DNA of 17,790 nucleotides from Deltaproteobacteria bacterium (GTDB lineage: Bacteria; Myxococcota_A; SURF-8). Positions 1-7,774 of this stretch are shown one piece after another. The stretch is from contig JAKQSH010000341.1 of assembly GCA_029570245.1 (NCBI GenBank), positions 1 to 17,790 on the forward strand, given 5' to 3'. The translations under genes were made by a program, and so were the position numbers. The stretch's first letter is position 1. Each line of letters starts with the position of its first letter. The notes under the pieces were generated by a model. It did no database searches, was not told the DNA's origin, and saw only the letters and a program-made list of their open reading frames with translations.

Positions 1-1561
1 GGCTGCTCATTTCGCTCTGCAGGCGCATCGACTCCGAATCTTTGGGCATTATGGTTTTTATTTCGAAATCAATCGGAACCTGAAAAGCGTAGTAAATTGA
101 AATGGCCGTGATGAAAATGGCAACCAGCGATATCAACCCGGTATACGCCAGCGGCGGGCGGCGACTGCCGGCGGATGTTTCCGTCGCTTTGACTGCGATG
201 GAGTGGTTGCGTCTGGAAACTCCGAATAATTTCACCATTGCCGGGAGTAGCAGCAGCATTGCCAGGATAACCATGAACACTCCGCATCCGGCTACTATGC
301 CCAACTCGGCGAAGCCCGTGAAATCGACGGTGCCGATTACGAAGAAGGCCGCCATTGTGGTTCCGCCGGCGGTTATGAGTGTTTTTCCGGCGCTGCGTAT
401 GGCTGAAATTATGGCCTCGTCCAGGCTCATTCCGTTCCTGATATTTTCATCTATGCGCCCGGAAATGAATATTCCGTAGTCAACTCCCAGTCCGAACAGA
501 ATAGCGGTGAAGGCCGAAGTCAGCAGCGTAAGATGTCCGATTGTAAGCGTGCTTAAGCCCAGATTCCAAAGGCCGGAAAGCACCAGTGGAATGAACACGA
601 TTATGCCGCGCCTGATTGAGCGGAAGCCGACAAGAATAATCAGAAGAATCAGAACCGCCGAAACGGAAGCCGTAAAAACGACATCGTGACGGATTGCGAC
701 ATTTTCTTCAACCCCCTGCGCAGGTATGCCGGTGAAGCCGTATGTCGGCGGCGTGCGTCCCTCTTTCTGCCATTTTTCGGCAACGCCTGCGGCGACGGCG
801 CGCGAACGTCCGACGAGTTTCTTCAGGAAAGCGAATTCGTCGCTGTTTGATGCAGGCTGAATGAACATGAACAGCATCTTGCGGTCGAAAGAGCGCAGAT
901 AACCTTCATTGTCGTAGCCTTTGTGATTCGAAAGCTCTTCAACGAACACGTTTTCGATGATTTTTATTTCGTTCCGTCCGGGGTCCGACAGCCAGCGGTC
1001 GAATTCCTTGAAGAACTCGCGCGAAAATGTAAGTATCTGTTTGGCGGATTCGATGTCCAGGTTATCTTTGAAAGCGGCGGTCGGATCGGCCTTGACGAAT
1101 TTGTCGAATATGGGCAGCAGACCGTTCATTCTCCCGAATTCTTCGATGCCGCTTTCGTTTTCCATTACTTTGTCGCGCAGTTTCTCCATCTGTTCGGTAG
1201 AGATGAAAAGGAAGGCGCGGTCACGGAAAAAATTCACATCGGCTTTGTAGAATACGTCCCTGACGACTTCTTTTTCTTTCTTGAGTTCGGCGACCATGTC
1301 TTCGGCGAAAAGCGCAATGTCTTTCTCATTGCCTTCAACTACGGCGATAAGGCTGCTGGTTGTGCCGAATTCTTCTAGGAATTCGTTGAATTTTCTGTTG
1401 ACTTCAAGGTCGGTCGGGTAAAGCGCAGTGCGTGACGTCAGGATTTTCAGTTGCGGTGTAAGCGCGGCGGATACCAGTGTGAGCAGCAGGGCTCCGGCAA
1501 TGACGATCCATGTGTGTCTGACGGCAAATGTTCCCAGAGCTTTCAACAAACGATCTCGCAT
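1..1561 (-). CDS. RND/MMPL-superfamily envelope transporter (RND1), 3' end outside window
   Basis: Partial gene: its first 520 codons are visible, and the C-terminal half lies beyond the left edge. A transmembrane segment near residues 17-36 is followed by a large periplasmic domain (about 40-295). TM2-TM6 follow at about 296-445, and a seventh segment lies near 473-493. TM4 carries the motif GLGVDYGIF with the conserved Asp at residue 361 (bases 479-481), the residue expected to carry the proton relay. This layout is that of the MMPL / sterol-sensing-like RND proteins (HpnN-type), inner-membrane exporters of lipids or other hydrophobic compounds. The start ATG is preceded by AAGGA seven bases upstream. 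It lies 310 bp downstream of the second RND gene in the same direction, so it could be the operon's last visible gene or have its own promoter. Substrate unknown; a lipid is a guess from the LolA-like and OMP neighbours. Confidence 0.9.
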   Translation of the reverse strand, partial: MRDRLLKALGTFAVRHTWIVIAGALLLTLVSAALTPQLKILTSRTALYPTDLEVNRKFNEFLEEFGTTSSLIAVVEGNEKDIALFAEDMVAELKKEKEVVRDVFYKADVNFFRDRAFLFISTEQMEKLRDKVMENESGIEEFGRMNGLLPIFDKFVKADPTAAFKDNLDIESAKQILTFSREFFKEFDRWLSDPGRNEIKIIENVFVEELSNHKGYDNEGYLRSFDRKMLFMFIQPASNSDEFAFLKKLVGRSRAVAAGVAEKWQKEGRTPPTYGFTGIPAQGVEENVAIRHDVVFTASVSAVLILLIILVGFRSIRRGIIVFIPLVLSGLWNLGLSTLTIGHLTLLTSAFTAILFGLGVDYGIFISGRIDENIRNGMSLDEAIISAIRSAGKTLITAGGTTMAAFFVIGTVDFTGFAELGIVAGCGVFMVILAMLLLLPAMVKLFGVSRRNHSIAVKATETSAGSRRPPLAYTGLISLVAIFITAISIYYAFQVPIDFEIKTIMPKDSESMRLQSEMSS

Positions 1562-1871
1562 TGTACTATCCTTTTCATGCCGGGGATTTCATTGCAGAGA
1601 TTTCCGGCGTCGGAGCATTATTAGCGCTCATCAGTATAAACACCTCAGAGCATGAAATCTGTCACCATGGCCGAAAAATTCTCAATCCGGCTGTCTGTGC
1701 AAGTCAAGTTTTTATTCCTGTCCAAAGGGGACGGGCGAGTTTTTTATTTTCACTCTTCCGCACTATTCCGCAATCGGGCTTTTCTGCGGTTGATAAACAG
1801 AGAGTCTCACAGCCCGGCAGAGCTGTGAGACTTTTGCACTTTTTCAGTCGTATTGTCAAACCGCAGGTTGA
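1562..1871. other. 310-bp gap between the two RND genes
   Basis: No convincing gene lies here. The stretch holds an 11-bp perfect hairpin close to the upstream gene's stop (listed separately) and the ribosome-binding site of the RND1 gene next to 1561. A TATACT sequence is present on the minus strand, but no -35 box sits at a normal distance, so I do not call a promoter. The gap is far larger than the other spacings in this gene run (16-54 bp). It may therefore hold an undetected promoter or a processing site. Confidence 0.6.
1803..1832 (-). terminator. 11-bp perfect hairpin after RND2 gene, possible terminator or attenuator
   Basis: Arms AGTCTCACAGC (1803-1813) and GCTGTGAGACT (1822-1832) pair perfectly around an 8-base loop, starting 40 bp past the stop codon of the second RND gene. 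Read on the minus strand, the stem is followed by CTCTGTTTATC, a poor U-tract. On the plus strand TTTT follows, but no plus-strand gene leads into it. It may therefore be a weak terminator, an attenuator lowering RND1 expression, or a 3'-end stabiliser. Confidence 0.4.
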
Positions 1872-4466
1872 TTAAAGCGACAGCCTCCTGCTTATCGCAG
1901 GAACAGCCAGAGTCAGAGCCAGGCCGATTGACATTATTCCTCCCAGTCGCATCACCGGCAAAACGCCTGAGGCCAGCAGCGCCAGACCGGCCAGTGCGAA
2001 CGCAGATGCGAATGCCTGGGTATTCCGTCTGGCGAATGCGTTCATGCTTCCCCCCGTGAAGTAAATTGCAATCGGTGGAAGCAGATATATTGTGGCGCAG
2101 GCCGAGTCGATGTGTGCGCCGCTTAATGTTCCGAAGGCGAATGTCAGAATCGACACCAGCGCGGCCTGAAGAGCGACAGAAAAAGTCTGTTTTGCCTGCC
2201 CTGCAATGACAATGCTAATCAGCGCGACAATTACGCACAGCATGATGGCGGCCAACCAGTTGTTGTGCAGCAGCTGCCCGTCAACCAGCGGAATTATTGC
2301 CGGGAAGCCGCTGACTTTGATTTCGAGGTTGTCCTGTGTCGGATAGTTCTTGTCCAGCAGGTCTGCGAAAACTCCTCTTACGCGTGTGTCGAATGCTGCT
2401 GATGTCTCTCCGCTTACTGCTTTACGCTTGAGCTTTTCCAGCAGTTCGTCGGCTTTGTATTCCAGTTGCAGCGCTTCGAAATTGGTGGTCAGTGTACGGG
2501 CCAGGTCGTCGGCCATCTCAGGCGGGTAGTCCATTTCCTTGAAGCCATTCATGGCTGCAATGGATTTGGCCAGCGCCGTTTCTATGTCTGCTCCACCGGC
2601 TTCGATAACGTCGGAGAGCAGCGTCAGGTCTTCCTCTGTAGGGGTAAACGGCGAAGAAGGCGAACTCAGATAGCTGCGCGCCGATTGTACGATTTTTATT
2701 TCTCTGGCTTCAGCCGCCGCATTACTGTCAGTTCCGACATCGGCCAGAATAGAATCCAGAGCCGATTCGTCCAGCTTGTGTCCGTATTTTTTTGCAATGG
2801 CCTTAATGCGCAATCTGCCGGACTTGACGCCGGTGAGCTTCGAAGCCTCAACCGCTTCTTCAGCTATTCCGGCCCACCGGCTGATGGGAATTTCCGTCAG
2901 ACCCGGAATGCGCGCGGCGATCATGGCTTCGTCACGTCCGTCAAGCATCAGGGGACGGATATCCTCGTTGCCCTCCATAAAGAACCACAGATTGCCGAGA
3001 GCTTCGGAATCGGACGGAATGCGGTACATGCCGGAAAACTGTTCGTTCAGGAAAGCCAGAACCTGCGAGGCCGAACGGACATCCGAAAAGAGTCCGTTGC
3101 CTTCGAGCAGGTCCGAAAGGCGCATCAGGCGTGCGGCGTTGGCCGGTTCGCGGAAAGAGCCTTTTGCGCTGATCTGCAATATGTCGGAACCTCCGAACTT
3201 GCGGTCGAAGAAATTCAATGAAAGCCCGACCTCATCGCCGTCCATGAAAATCTCTTTTGGATTGATGAGGAAGCGTCCCGAAAGAGTTCCGATAAGTCCG
3301 ACAGCGATAAGAACTACTATCAGAACAGCGGACGTTCTGGGAGAAAATCGCTGAACGTCCTTTTCCGAATTTGTGTCTTCTCCGGTTTTAAGAAAACTCG
3401 CCAGCGGTGCGAATATCAGCTGCCCGCTCAGAATTATCGCCAGCATGCCGATGGCTGCGACGGTTCCGAAATGCTGCAGATAAGGCACCGGCAGTATGCT
3501 TACCGAGAACAGCGCAGCAGCTGCCGCCAGCAGTTTGGCTGTAATGTGGAAGGGCAGGGCGCCTTTGCGGTTCTCACCGTATCCGCGCGCAAAAGCGATT
3601 GCGGCGATAACCACCACCACCAGCGCTGCGTTGGATGCGCTGGCAGTCAGATCGGCGCGCGTTATTCCCAGAAGCCCCAGCCAGACCAGCACCGAAAGTC
3701 CGGCTGAAAGCAGAATGACCATTATGGTTTTAATGTCGCGGACGATAAACAGAATCGGAGCGAAAAGCAGCAGCAGGAAAATCGGCACTATGTAAATCAG
3801 CCGCAGATAAACGTTGTTGGTTATCATTCCGGCTATGAACGGCGCACCGAAATAGGTCGCCTTCAGATTGCCGCGCTCTTTTTCGACTATGCTTTTAACA
3901 AGCGCGGCCACGTCGCGCGAGTCTTTGCGCTCGTCCACCCGCACCAGCACCATATAAGCCTTGAGGTCGTCGGATATCATCGAACCTTTGACCTGCGTGT
4001 TGCTGAGGATGCTCTGCATCAGTTCTGCACGGGATTCTTCGGTGCGCGGAATAGACTGCATCAGCAATGAAGCGTTGAGCGTGCCGTCTTCGCCTTCTTT
4101 TATGTTGCTGACGTTGGTGATGCTGCGCGCCATGAGGATTCCGTCAGACTTGTGTTCGGCCAGTTCGTCGGTGATGCGCGCCAGGCGGATGAGGCTTTCG
4201 GTGTCGAGTTCACGGCCCGGCTCCTCCAGCCCAATCATAAGCAGATCGAGCGCGCCGAAACGATGCGTCAGATCGTTCCAGAATTCCACGTCGGCGTTCT
4301 GGCTGGGCAGGTATTCTGTAACGTCTGCGTTGAATGGAATGGTCGGAGCAACCGCCAGAGACAGTGCGACGAGCGCCGCACCGATTACAAGCGCAATGTT
4401 GCGCCGCTTTACGATTGCATCTGAAATACCGTCCCAGATTTGTTCGAGGGCTTTCTTTTCACTCAT
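1872..4466 (-). CDS. RND/MMPL-like membrane protein lacking the TM4 Asp (RND2)
   Basis: Full-length, 864 residues. It has two tandem halves of the RND superfamily: TM1 at about 23-43, a periplasmic domain of about 45-220, TM2-6 at about 222-360, TM7 at about 378-398, a second periplasmic domain of about 400-730, and TM8-12 at about 737-860. Aligned with RND1, the position of its GLGVDYGIF Asp falls in VVVVIAAIAF (about 283-292), with no acidic residue. The matching helix of the second half (IYLLPPIAIYFTGG, about 793-806) also has none. The fold is therefore RND but the usual proton relay appears lost. It could be a partner of RND1, a passive or differently energised transporter, or a structural subunit. 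GGAAG lies five bases upstream of the ATG. It follows the lipoprotein gene by 54 bp. Family assignment is confident at fold level; substrate is unknown. Confidence 0.88.
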   Translation of the reverse strand: MSEKKALEQIWDGISDAIVKRRNIALVIGAALVALSLAVAPTIPFNADVTEYLPSQNADVEFWNDLTHRFGALDLLMIGLEEPGRELDTESLIRLARITDELAEHKSDGILMARSITNVSNIKEGEDGTLNASLLMQSIPRTEESRAELMQSILSNTQVKGSMISDDLKAYMVLVRVDERKDSRDVAALVKSIVEKERGNLKATYFGAPFIAGMITNNVYLRLIYIVPIFLLLLFAPILFIVRDIKTIMVILLSAGLSVLVWLGLLGITRADLTASASNAALVVVVIAAIAFARGYGENRKGALPFHITAKLLAAAAALFSVSILPVPYLQHFGTVAAIGMLAIILSGQLIFAPLASFLKTGEDTNSEKDVQRFSPRTSAVLIVVLIAVGLIGTLSGRFLINPKEIFMDGDEVGLSLNFFDRKFGGSDILQISAKGSFREPANAARLMRLSDLLEGNGLFSDVRSASQVLAFLNEQFSGMYRIPSDSEALGNLWFFMEGNEDIRPLMLDGRDEAMIAARIPGLTEIPISRWAGIAEEAVEASKLTGVKSGRLRIKAIAKKYGHKLDESALDSILADVGTDSNAAAEAREIKIVQSARSYLSSPSSPFTPTEEDLTLLSDVIEAGGADIETALAKSIAAMNGFKEMDYPPEMADDLARTLTTNFEALQLEYKADELLEKLKRKAVSGETSAAFDTRVRGVFADLLDKNYPTQDNLEIKVSGFPAIIPLVDGQLLHNNWLAAIMLCVIVALISIVIAGQAKQTFSVALQAALVSILTFAFGTLSGAHIDSACATIYLLPPIAIYFTGGSMNAFARRNTQAFASAFALAGLALLASGVLPVMRLGGIMSIGLALTLAVPAISRRLSL

Positions 4467-4520
4467 TTTTACTTCCGATTGAAAAGGTTGTTTGCTTATG
4501 GACGCTCATTTTTAAGTTTA

Positions 4521-5378
4521 TTATTCTTCTCCTGCCAGGAAAATTCCTTTGTAGTCGGCGATCAGTTTTTCGCAGTCGTAATCGGCCACGCGGCGCAGGC
4601 GGTATGTATTGGGAATTTCCGTGTCGTCGGTAATCGGCGCTGCGGTGGTAAGCATGTCGCTGGTGGCGCCTATCGAACCCTGTTCAACCGTGATGGCGGC
4701 GGAGCCTTCAATCCACTGACCGTCCTCGGAAAGCAGACCTTCACTCATATCCCATACGGCGCGGCGCACCATGTAGCGGTCGCCTGCCGGCGAAAGAACA
4801 TGCACCGTCACGCCTGGCTTGCCGTCATCGTCCTGATCATAAATGCGCGGGTCTGAGGCGTCTTCCGGAGTCATTGGAATTTCGTCGTTGAAAGGATCAG
4901 AAACGTCTTTCAGACCCCACAGCCAGGCGACTTTCTGTGCAGCCACCTTTTCGGCATCGGCTATTTCTATGGAGAACTTCGCTTCTCCCAGTGCGTCTTT
5001 AAGCGCCTGCGGATTTTCGGTCGCGCCCCTGCTGAACCCGTCGGTTATGGCCTGGGCCTGTTCGCAGAATGTCAGCTCGGCTGCAGTCTGTTCTTCGTTG
5101 ATGTTAACCAGGAAAAGGTCGCGGATTACGATCGGATGCAGTCCAAGCACGTCGATATTGCCGTTGAACTCCATCATCATAATCCACTGGCCGGCCAGCG
5201 TGTCGCCTTCTATCGCCTCAAGCTCTACGGCTTCGATTTCTTCTTCAGGCTCGGCGTCGCCGTCTTCGATGGGCCATTTTTCGTCCAGCATCTTCTGTCC
5301 GTCTATGCCCCAGTCGCAGGCAGGGGCGATGATTACGAGAACCGCAAGCAACATATATGCGAGTGATATCTTATGCAT
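4521..5378 (-). CDS. Acidic lipoprotein of the RND operon, unknown family
   Basis: 285 residues. The N-terminus is a lipoprotein-type signal (hydrophobic 5-18) ending in IIAPAC, with the acylated Cys at 21. Ala at -3 and Pro at -2 make the lipobox imperfect. Asp at +2 would act as an inner-membrane retention signal under the E. coli Lol rule, though that rule may not hold in this lineage. The stretch from about 32 to 60 is rich in Glu and Asp. The rest looks like a soluble beta-rich domain with few Cys and no motif I recognise. The gene starts 16 bp after the barrel gene and ends 54 bp before RND2, with AAAGGA nine bases before the ATG, so it is almost certainly co-transcribed. By context it may be an accessory lipoprotein of the transport apparatus; this is inference. 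Confidence 0.82.
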   Translation of the reverse strand: MHKISLAYMLLAVLVIIAPACDWGIDGQKMLDEKWPIEDGDAEPEEEIEAVELEAIEGDTLAGQWIMMMEFNGNIDVLGLHPIVIRDLFLVNINEEQTAAELTFCEQAQAITDGFSRGATENPQALKDALGEAKFSIEIADAEKVAAQKVAWLWGLKDVSDPFNDEIPMTPEDASDPRIYDQDDDGKPGVTVHVLSPAGDRYMVRRAVWDMSEGLLSEDGQWIEGSAAITVEQGSIGATSDMLTTAAPITDDTEIPNTYRLRRVADYDCEKLIADYKGIFLAGEE

Positions 5379-5394
5379 GATGTTTTATCCTTTC

Positions 5395-6918
5395 TTACCA
5401 GCTGACTTTGGCTTTGAGTGCTACGATGTTGCGACCGACCGGCTTCCAGGCCAGTTTGTCCTTGGCCTTGAAGTCCAGCGGGTTGTTTGAATCTTCGTCG
5501 CCGAAGTAAAACTGGCCCTGCAGGAACAATTCCACCGATGGAACCACAACCCAGGTGATGCGCGGCTGGAAGCTGCCCGACATGTCATCCGGGCCGAATA
5601 TTCCGGCGATGCGGAACTGCAACTCGTCTTCCAGAAATTTAAGCTCCCAGGCCATGACGACATAATTGTGTATGCCGTACATGTCGTTGAATTCATCCAG
5701 GAAGCCGCGAACATACATGGCGTTGAGATAGAGCCATGAAGTGAAGGTGTAATCGAAGCCGCCGGTGGCTTTTACAAAAGGCGTGGTGGGCACGTTGTTG
5801 TTGACCTTGTCGATTATGAGATTGCCGTTCTGGAAAGCGCGCAGGGCGAAGTCCACTTTTTCGGGGAAAAATACGGCCACTTCGCCCACAAAACCGACAT
5901 CGAAGAACCAGTCGGCTGAATAGCTGAAGTCGAATCCGGCTACATGAATGCGCGGATATGTCAATTCAACTATATATTTCACATCCAGCATGTTGGGGTC
6001 TTCGGCGTTGTTGTCAACTCCGGCGTAGCCGGTCGCCGGAACCGGGAAACTCCAGCGGCCATAGTAATAACTGAGCGAGAAATCCAGCGGACCGACCAGA
6101 AATTTGGCCTTGGCGGCGGCCTGCGAGTTTTCGATTTTAAGGTCCGGTGATACGATCTGCATTTCCGGGTCAACGAAATTCAGCGAACAGGGGTCGATTG
6201 CGCCGAACATGTTCATAAGTTCTTCCATGTATTCGATTTTCATGGGCGGCGTCGGCAGGTCTTTGAAGCAGCCGTTTTCGTCGTAGCCGATTGCAAAGCC
6301 AAGGTTGGCCGAAGGCGGCAGCATGGAAGGTTTGAAAACAGGAACCCAGATGAAGTTAAGCGTCAGCCAGTCTGCAGGATACAGGTCGATTTCAATCATC
6401 TGGTTCGGAACTTTTGCGAAAGAGTCCAGCGGGTCCGACAGGTCGCGGGCGCTGACGTTGTCGGTTGGATTGAACTGGTCAACCGTTCCCCAGTTCTGAA
6501 CCATGCGACCGACCTTGAGGTCCATGCCTTCCCAGCCAAGCCCCTGAACGTGAACATAGGCTTCGTCAAGATAAATGGCGAATGGATCAACCGTTTCGCG
6601 TTTATTCAGACCCTGCATGGTGTCTGCTTCACTGAAGCCGTACATGCGCAGACGCGTGTCTACTACCGCTCTTACGGTTTCGAAGGGTGTAATTCCAAGG
6701 CGCAAGTCAAGGTCGTTGCGGTTCATCTGGAATTTGTAACCGTCGCCGTCGGTGGGGCCGCGCCAGTCGTCCACTATGAAGCGCAGATCGGATTCCAGGT
6801 AGCCCTGAAAATCGACCATGTCGTACCATTTCTTTTCTTCATCCTGCGCAAAGGCGACGCCGCGGGACAGGAAGAAGGAAAGCATAAGCATCCCGGTCAA
6901 ATACAAACTCTTTCTCAT
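5395..6918 (-). CDS. DUF1302-like outer-membrane beta-barrel protein
   Basis: 507 residues with a Sec signal peptide (hydrophobic 5-23, cleavage expected after AFA at about 24). The mature protein alternates polar and aromatic residues typical of beta-strands and ends in KAKVSW, the terminal aromatic residue used by the BAM machinery. The stretch near 135-190 (GRMVQNWGTVDQFNPTDN, then ARDLSDPLDSFAK) matches the GRQ..xWG..D...NP.D pattern of DUF1302/alginate-export-like barrels, which often sit in operons with RND and LolA-like genes. It probably forms the outer-membrane end of the transport route or a lipid/hydrophobe porin. It lies 24 bp after tetR, with GGAAG about six bases before the ATG. 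No function has been assigned to a specific substrate. Confidence 0.87.
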   Translation of the reverse strand: MRKSLYLTGMLMLSFFLSRGVAFAQDEEKKWYDMVDFQGYLESDLRFIVDDWRGPTDGDGYKFQMNRNDLDLRLGITPFETVRAVVDTRLRMYGFSEADTMQGLNKRETVDPFAIYLDEAYVHVQGLGWEGMDLKVGRMVQNWGTVDQFNPTDNVSARDLSDPLDSFAKVPNQMIEIDLYPADWLTLNFIWVPVFKPSMLPPSANLGFAIGYDENGCFKDLPTPPMKIEYMEELMNMFGAIDPCSLNFVDPEMQIVSPDLKIENSQAAAKAKFLVGPLDFSLSYYYGRWSFPVPATGYAGVDNNAEDPNMLDVKYIVELTYPRIHVAGFDFSYSADWFFDVGFVGEVAVFFPEKVDFALRAFQNGNLIIDKVNNNVPTTPFVKATGGFDYTFTSWLYLNAMYVRGFLDEFNDMYGIHNYVVMAWELKFLEDELQFRIAGIFGPDDMSGSFQPRITWVVVPSVELFLQGQFYFGDEDSNNPLDFKAKDKLAWKPVGRNIVALKAKVSW

Positions 6919-6942
6919 GGTTCACTTCCGTTTGAGTGAGGG

Positions 6943-7602
6943 TTAGTCCCTGCTGAAAATGTTGAATGTATTCAGGTATTCTTCGACTTCCTCCATGGGA
7001 TGATCGTTGTTCATTATTTCGCGGCGGATGATGCCGAAGAGATACATCGTAATAAGCGTTTCGATGATTTTTCCGCTGTCGGACTGAAGGTTTCCAGAAA
7101 TCAGATACTGCTGAAAAAGTTCCTTCATTGAGCCGATGAAAATATAAGTTATGATCTGAGGATTGAATTTCCGCAGAATGCCCAGTTCCTGCCACTGGCT
7201 TATGAGAGCCGTCAGCCAGTCGGCCAGGCGACGCTGAATTTCTTCGACTCTGTCGGACGACTCCGCATCCAGCGAAACGGCTTCGCGGATGATGATTTTC
7301 GCCATTTCCGGGTCGTTGAAGAAAAAGTCGCGTATAACGTCGATATTTTTAAGCACGCCCGGAATAATCAACAAAGGATCACCGGTTTCCACCGGAGTCA
7401 TTTTTGCGCGAATCGAATCGAAGGTATAGTCGATCAGCGCCGAAAAAACGTCGCGCTTGCTTTTGAAATACAGGTAGAAAGTACCGCGCGCGATTCCGGC
7501 CTTGTCGATTATGTCGGCTACTCCGGCGGCGTGGTAGCCCTTTTCTGCAAAAACATCTTTGGCCGACATTAATATGCTTTGTTTGCGTTCGCTGGTTTCC
7601 AT
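6943..7602 (-). CDS. TetR/AcrR-family transcriptional repressor
   Basis: 219 residues. The N-terminal DNA-binding domain spans about residues 5-55, with the helix-turn-helix GVADIIDKAGIARGTFYLYF (27-46) and the typical follow-on KSKRDVF. The all-helical C-terminal ligand domain has no recognisable specificity signature. I chose ATG 7602 because AGGAG lies six bases upstream. An in-frame GTG at 7629 would add nine residues but lies inside the inverted repeat and has no ribosome-binding site. The gene heads the run tetR-barrel-lipoprotein-RND2 and is preceded by a promoter overlapped by a 39-bp palindrome, so it most likely represses itself and the whole operon. The ligand is unknown but is likely related to the transported compound. 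Confidence 0.93.
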   Translation of the reverse strand: METSERKQSILMSAKDVFAEKGYHAAGVADIIDKAGIARGTFYLYFKSKRDVFSALIDYTFDSIRAKMTPVETGDPLLIIPGVLKNIDVIRDFFFNDPEMAKIIIREAVSLDAESSDRVEEIQRRLADWLTALISQWQELGILRKFNPQIITYIFIGSMKELFQQYLISGNLQSDSGKIIETLITMYLFGIIRREIMNNDHPMEEVEEYLNTFNIFSRD

Positions 7603-7619
7603 GACAGACTCCTGTGTGC

Positions 7620-7658
7620 AGACTGACACGTCGTTCTACTAGAATGATGTGTCAGTCT
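7620..7658. promoter_or_regulatory. 39-bp inverted repeat, probable TetR operator
   Basis: The outer arms AGACTGACAC (7620-7629) and GTGTCAGTCT (7649-7658) are perfect 10-bp complements. Inside them a second near-perfect symmetric pair (GTTCT / AGAAT, one mismatch) surrounds the centre at 7639. It begins 18 bp upstream of the tetR start codon and covers the -10 box and predicted start site of the tetR promoter. That is the position expected for an autorepression operator. Its length would suit two TetR dimers. Binding is inferred, not shown. Confidence 0.78.
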
Positions 7659-7681
7659 ATTGGCAAAATCGGCTTTGTCAA
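7654..7681 (-). promoter_or_regulatory. Promoter of the tetR-barrel-lipoprotein-RND operon
   Basis: On the minus strand TTGACA (7676-7681) is followed after 16 bases by TAGACT (7654-7659, four of six consensus bases). The predicted start near 7647 falls inside the inverted repeat and gives a leader of about 45 nt before the tetR ATG at 7602. Confidence 0.62.
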
Positions 7682-7714
7682 GCTTTGAATGATTAAGATT
7701 TGCAATTTCAGAGC

Positions 7715-7746
7715 ATAAAAAAGCCCGTCTGAAAGCAGGCGGGCTT
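7715..7746 (-). terminator. Intrinsic terminator of the LolA-like gene
   Basis: Hairpin arms AAGCCCGTCTG (7721-7731) and CAGGCGGGCTT (7736-7746) form an 11-bp stem with one wobble pair and a 4-base loop. On the minus strand the stem runs into a U-run (six A on the plus strand, 7717-7722). It lies 28 bp past the stop of the LolA-like gene and separates it from the tetR operon. Confidence 0.9.
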
Positions 7747-7774
7747 GCGGGGTTGCATTATTGGCAGCTGTTTT

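Noticed and set aside
2466..3221. 251-codon plus-strand frame opposite RND2
   Set aside because: Arg/Gly-rich low-complexity antisense product without start signals.
4843..5490. 215-codon plus-strand frame opposite the acidic lipoprotein
   Set aside because: Ser-rich antisense translation, no ribosome-binding site, spans two real minus-strand genes.
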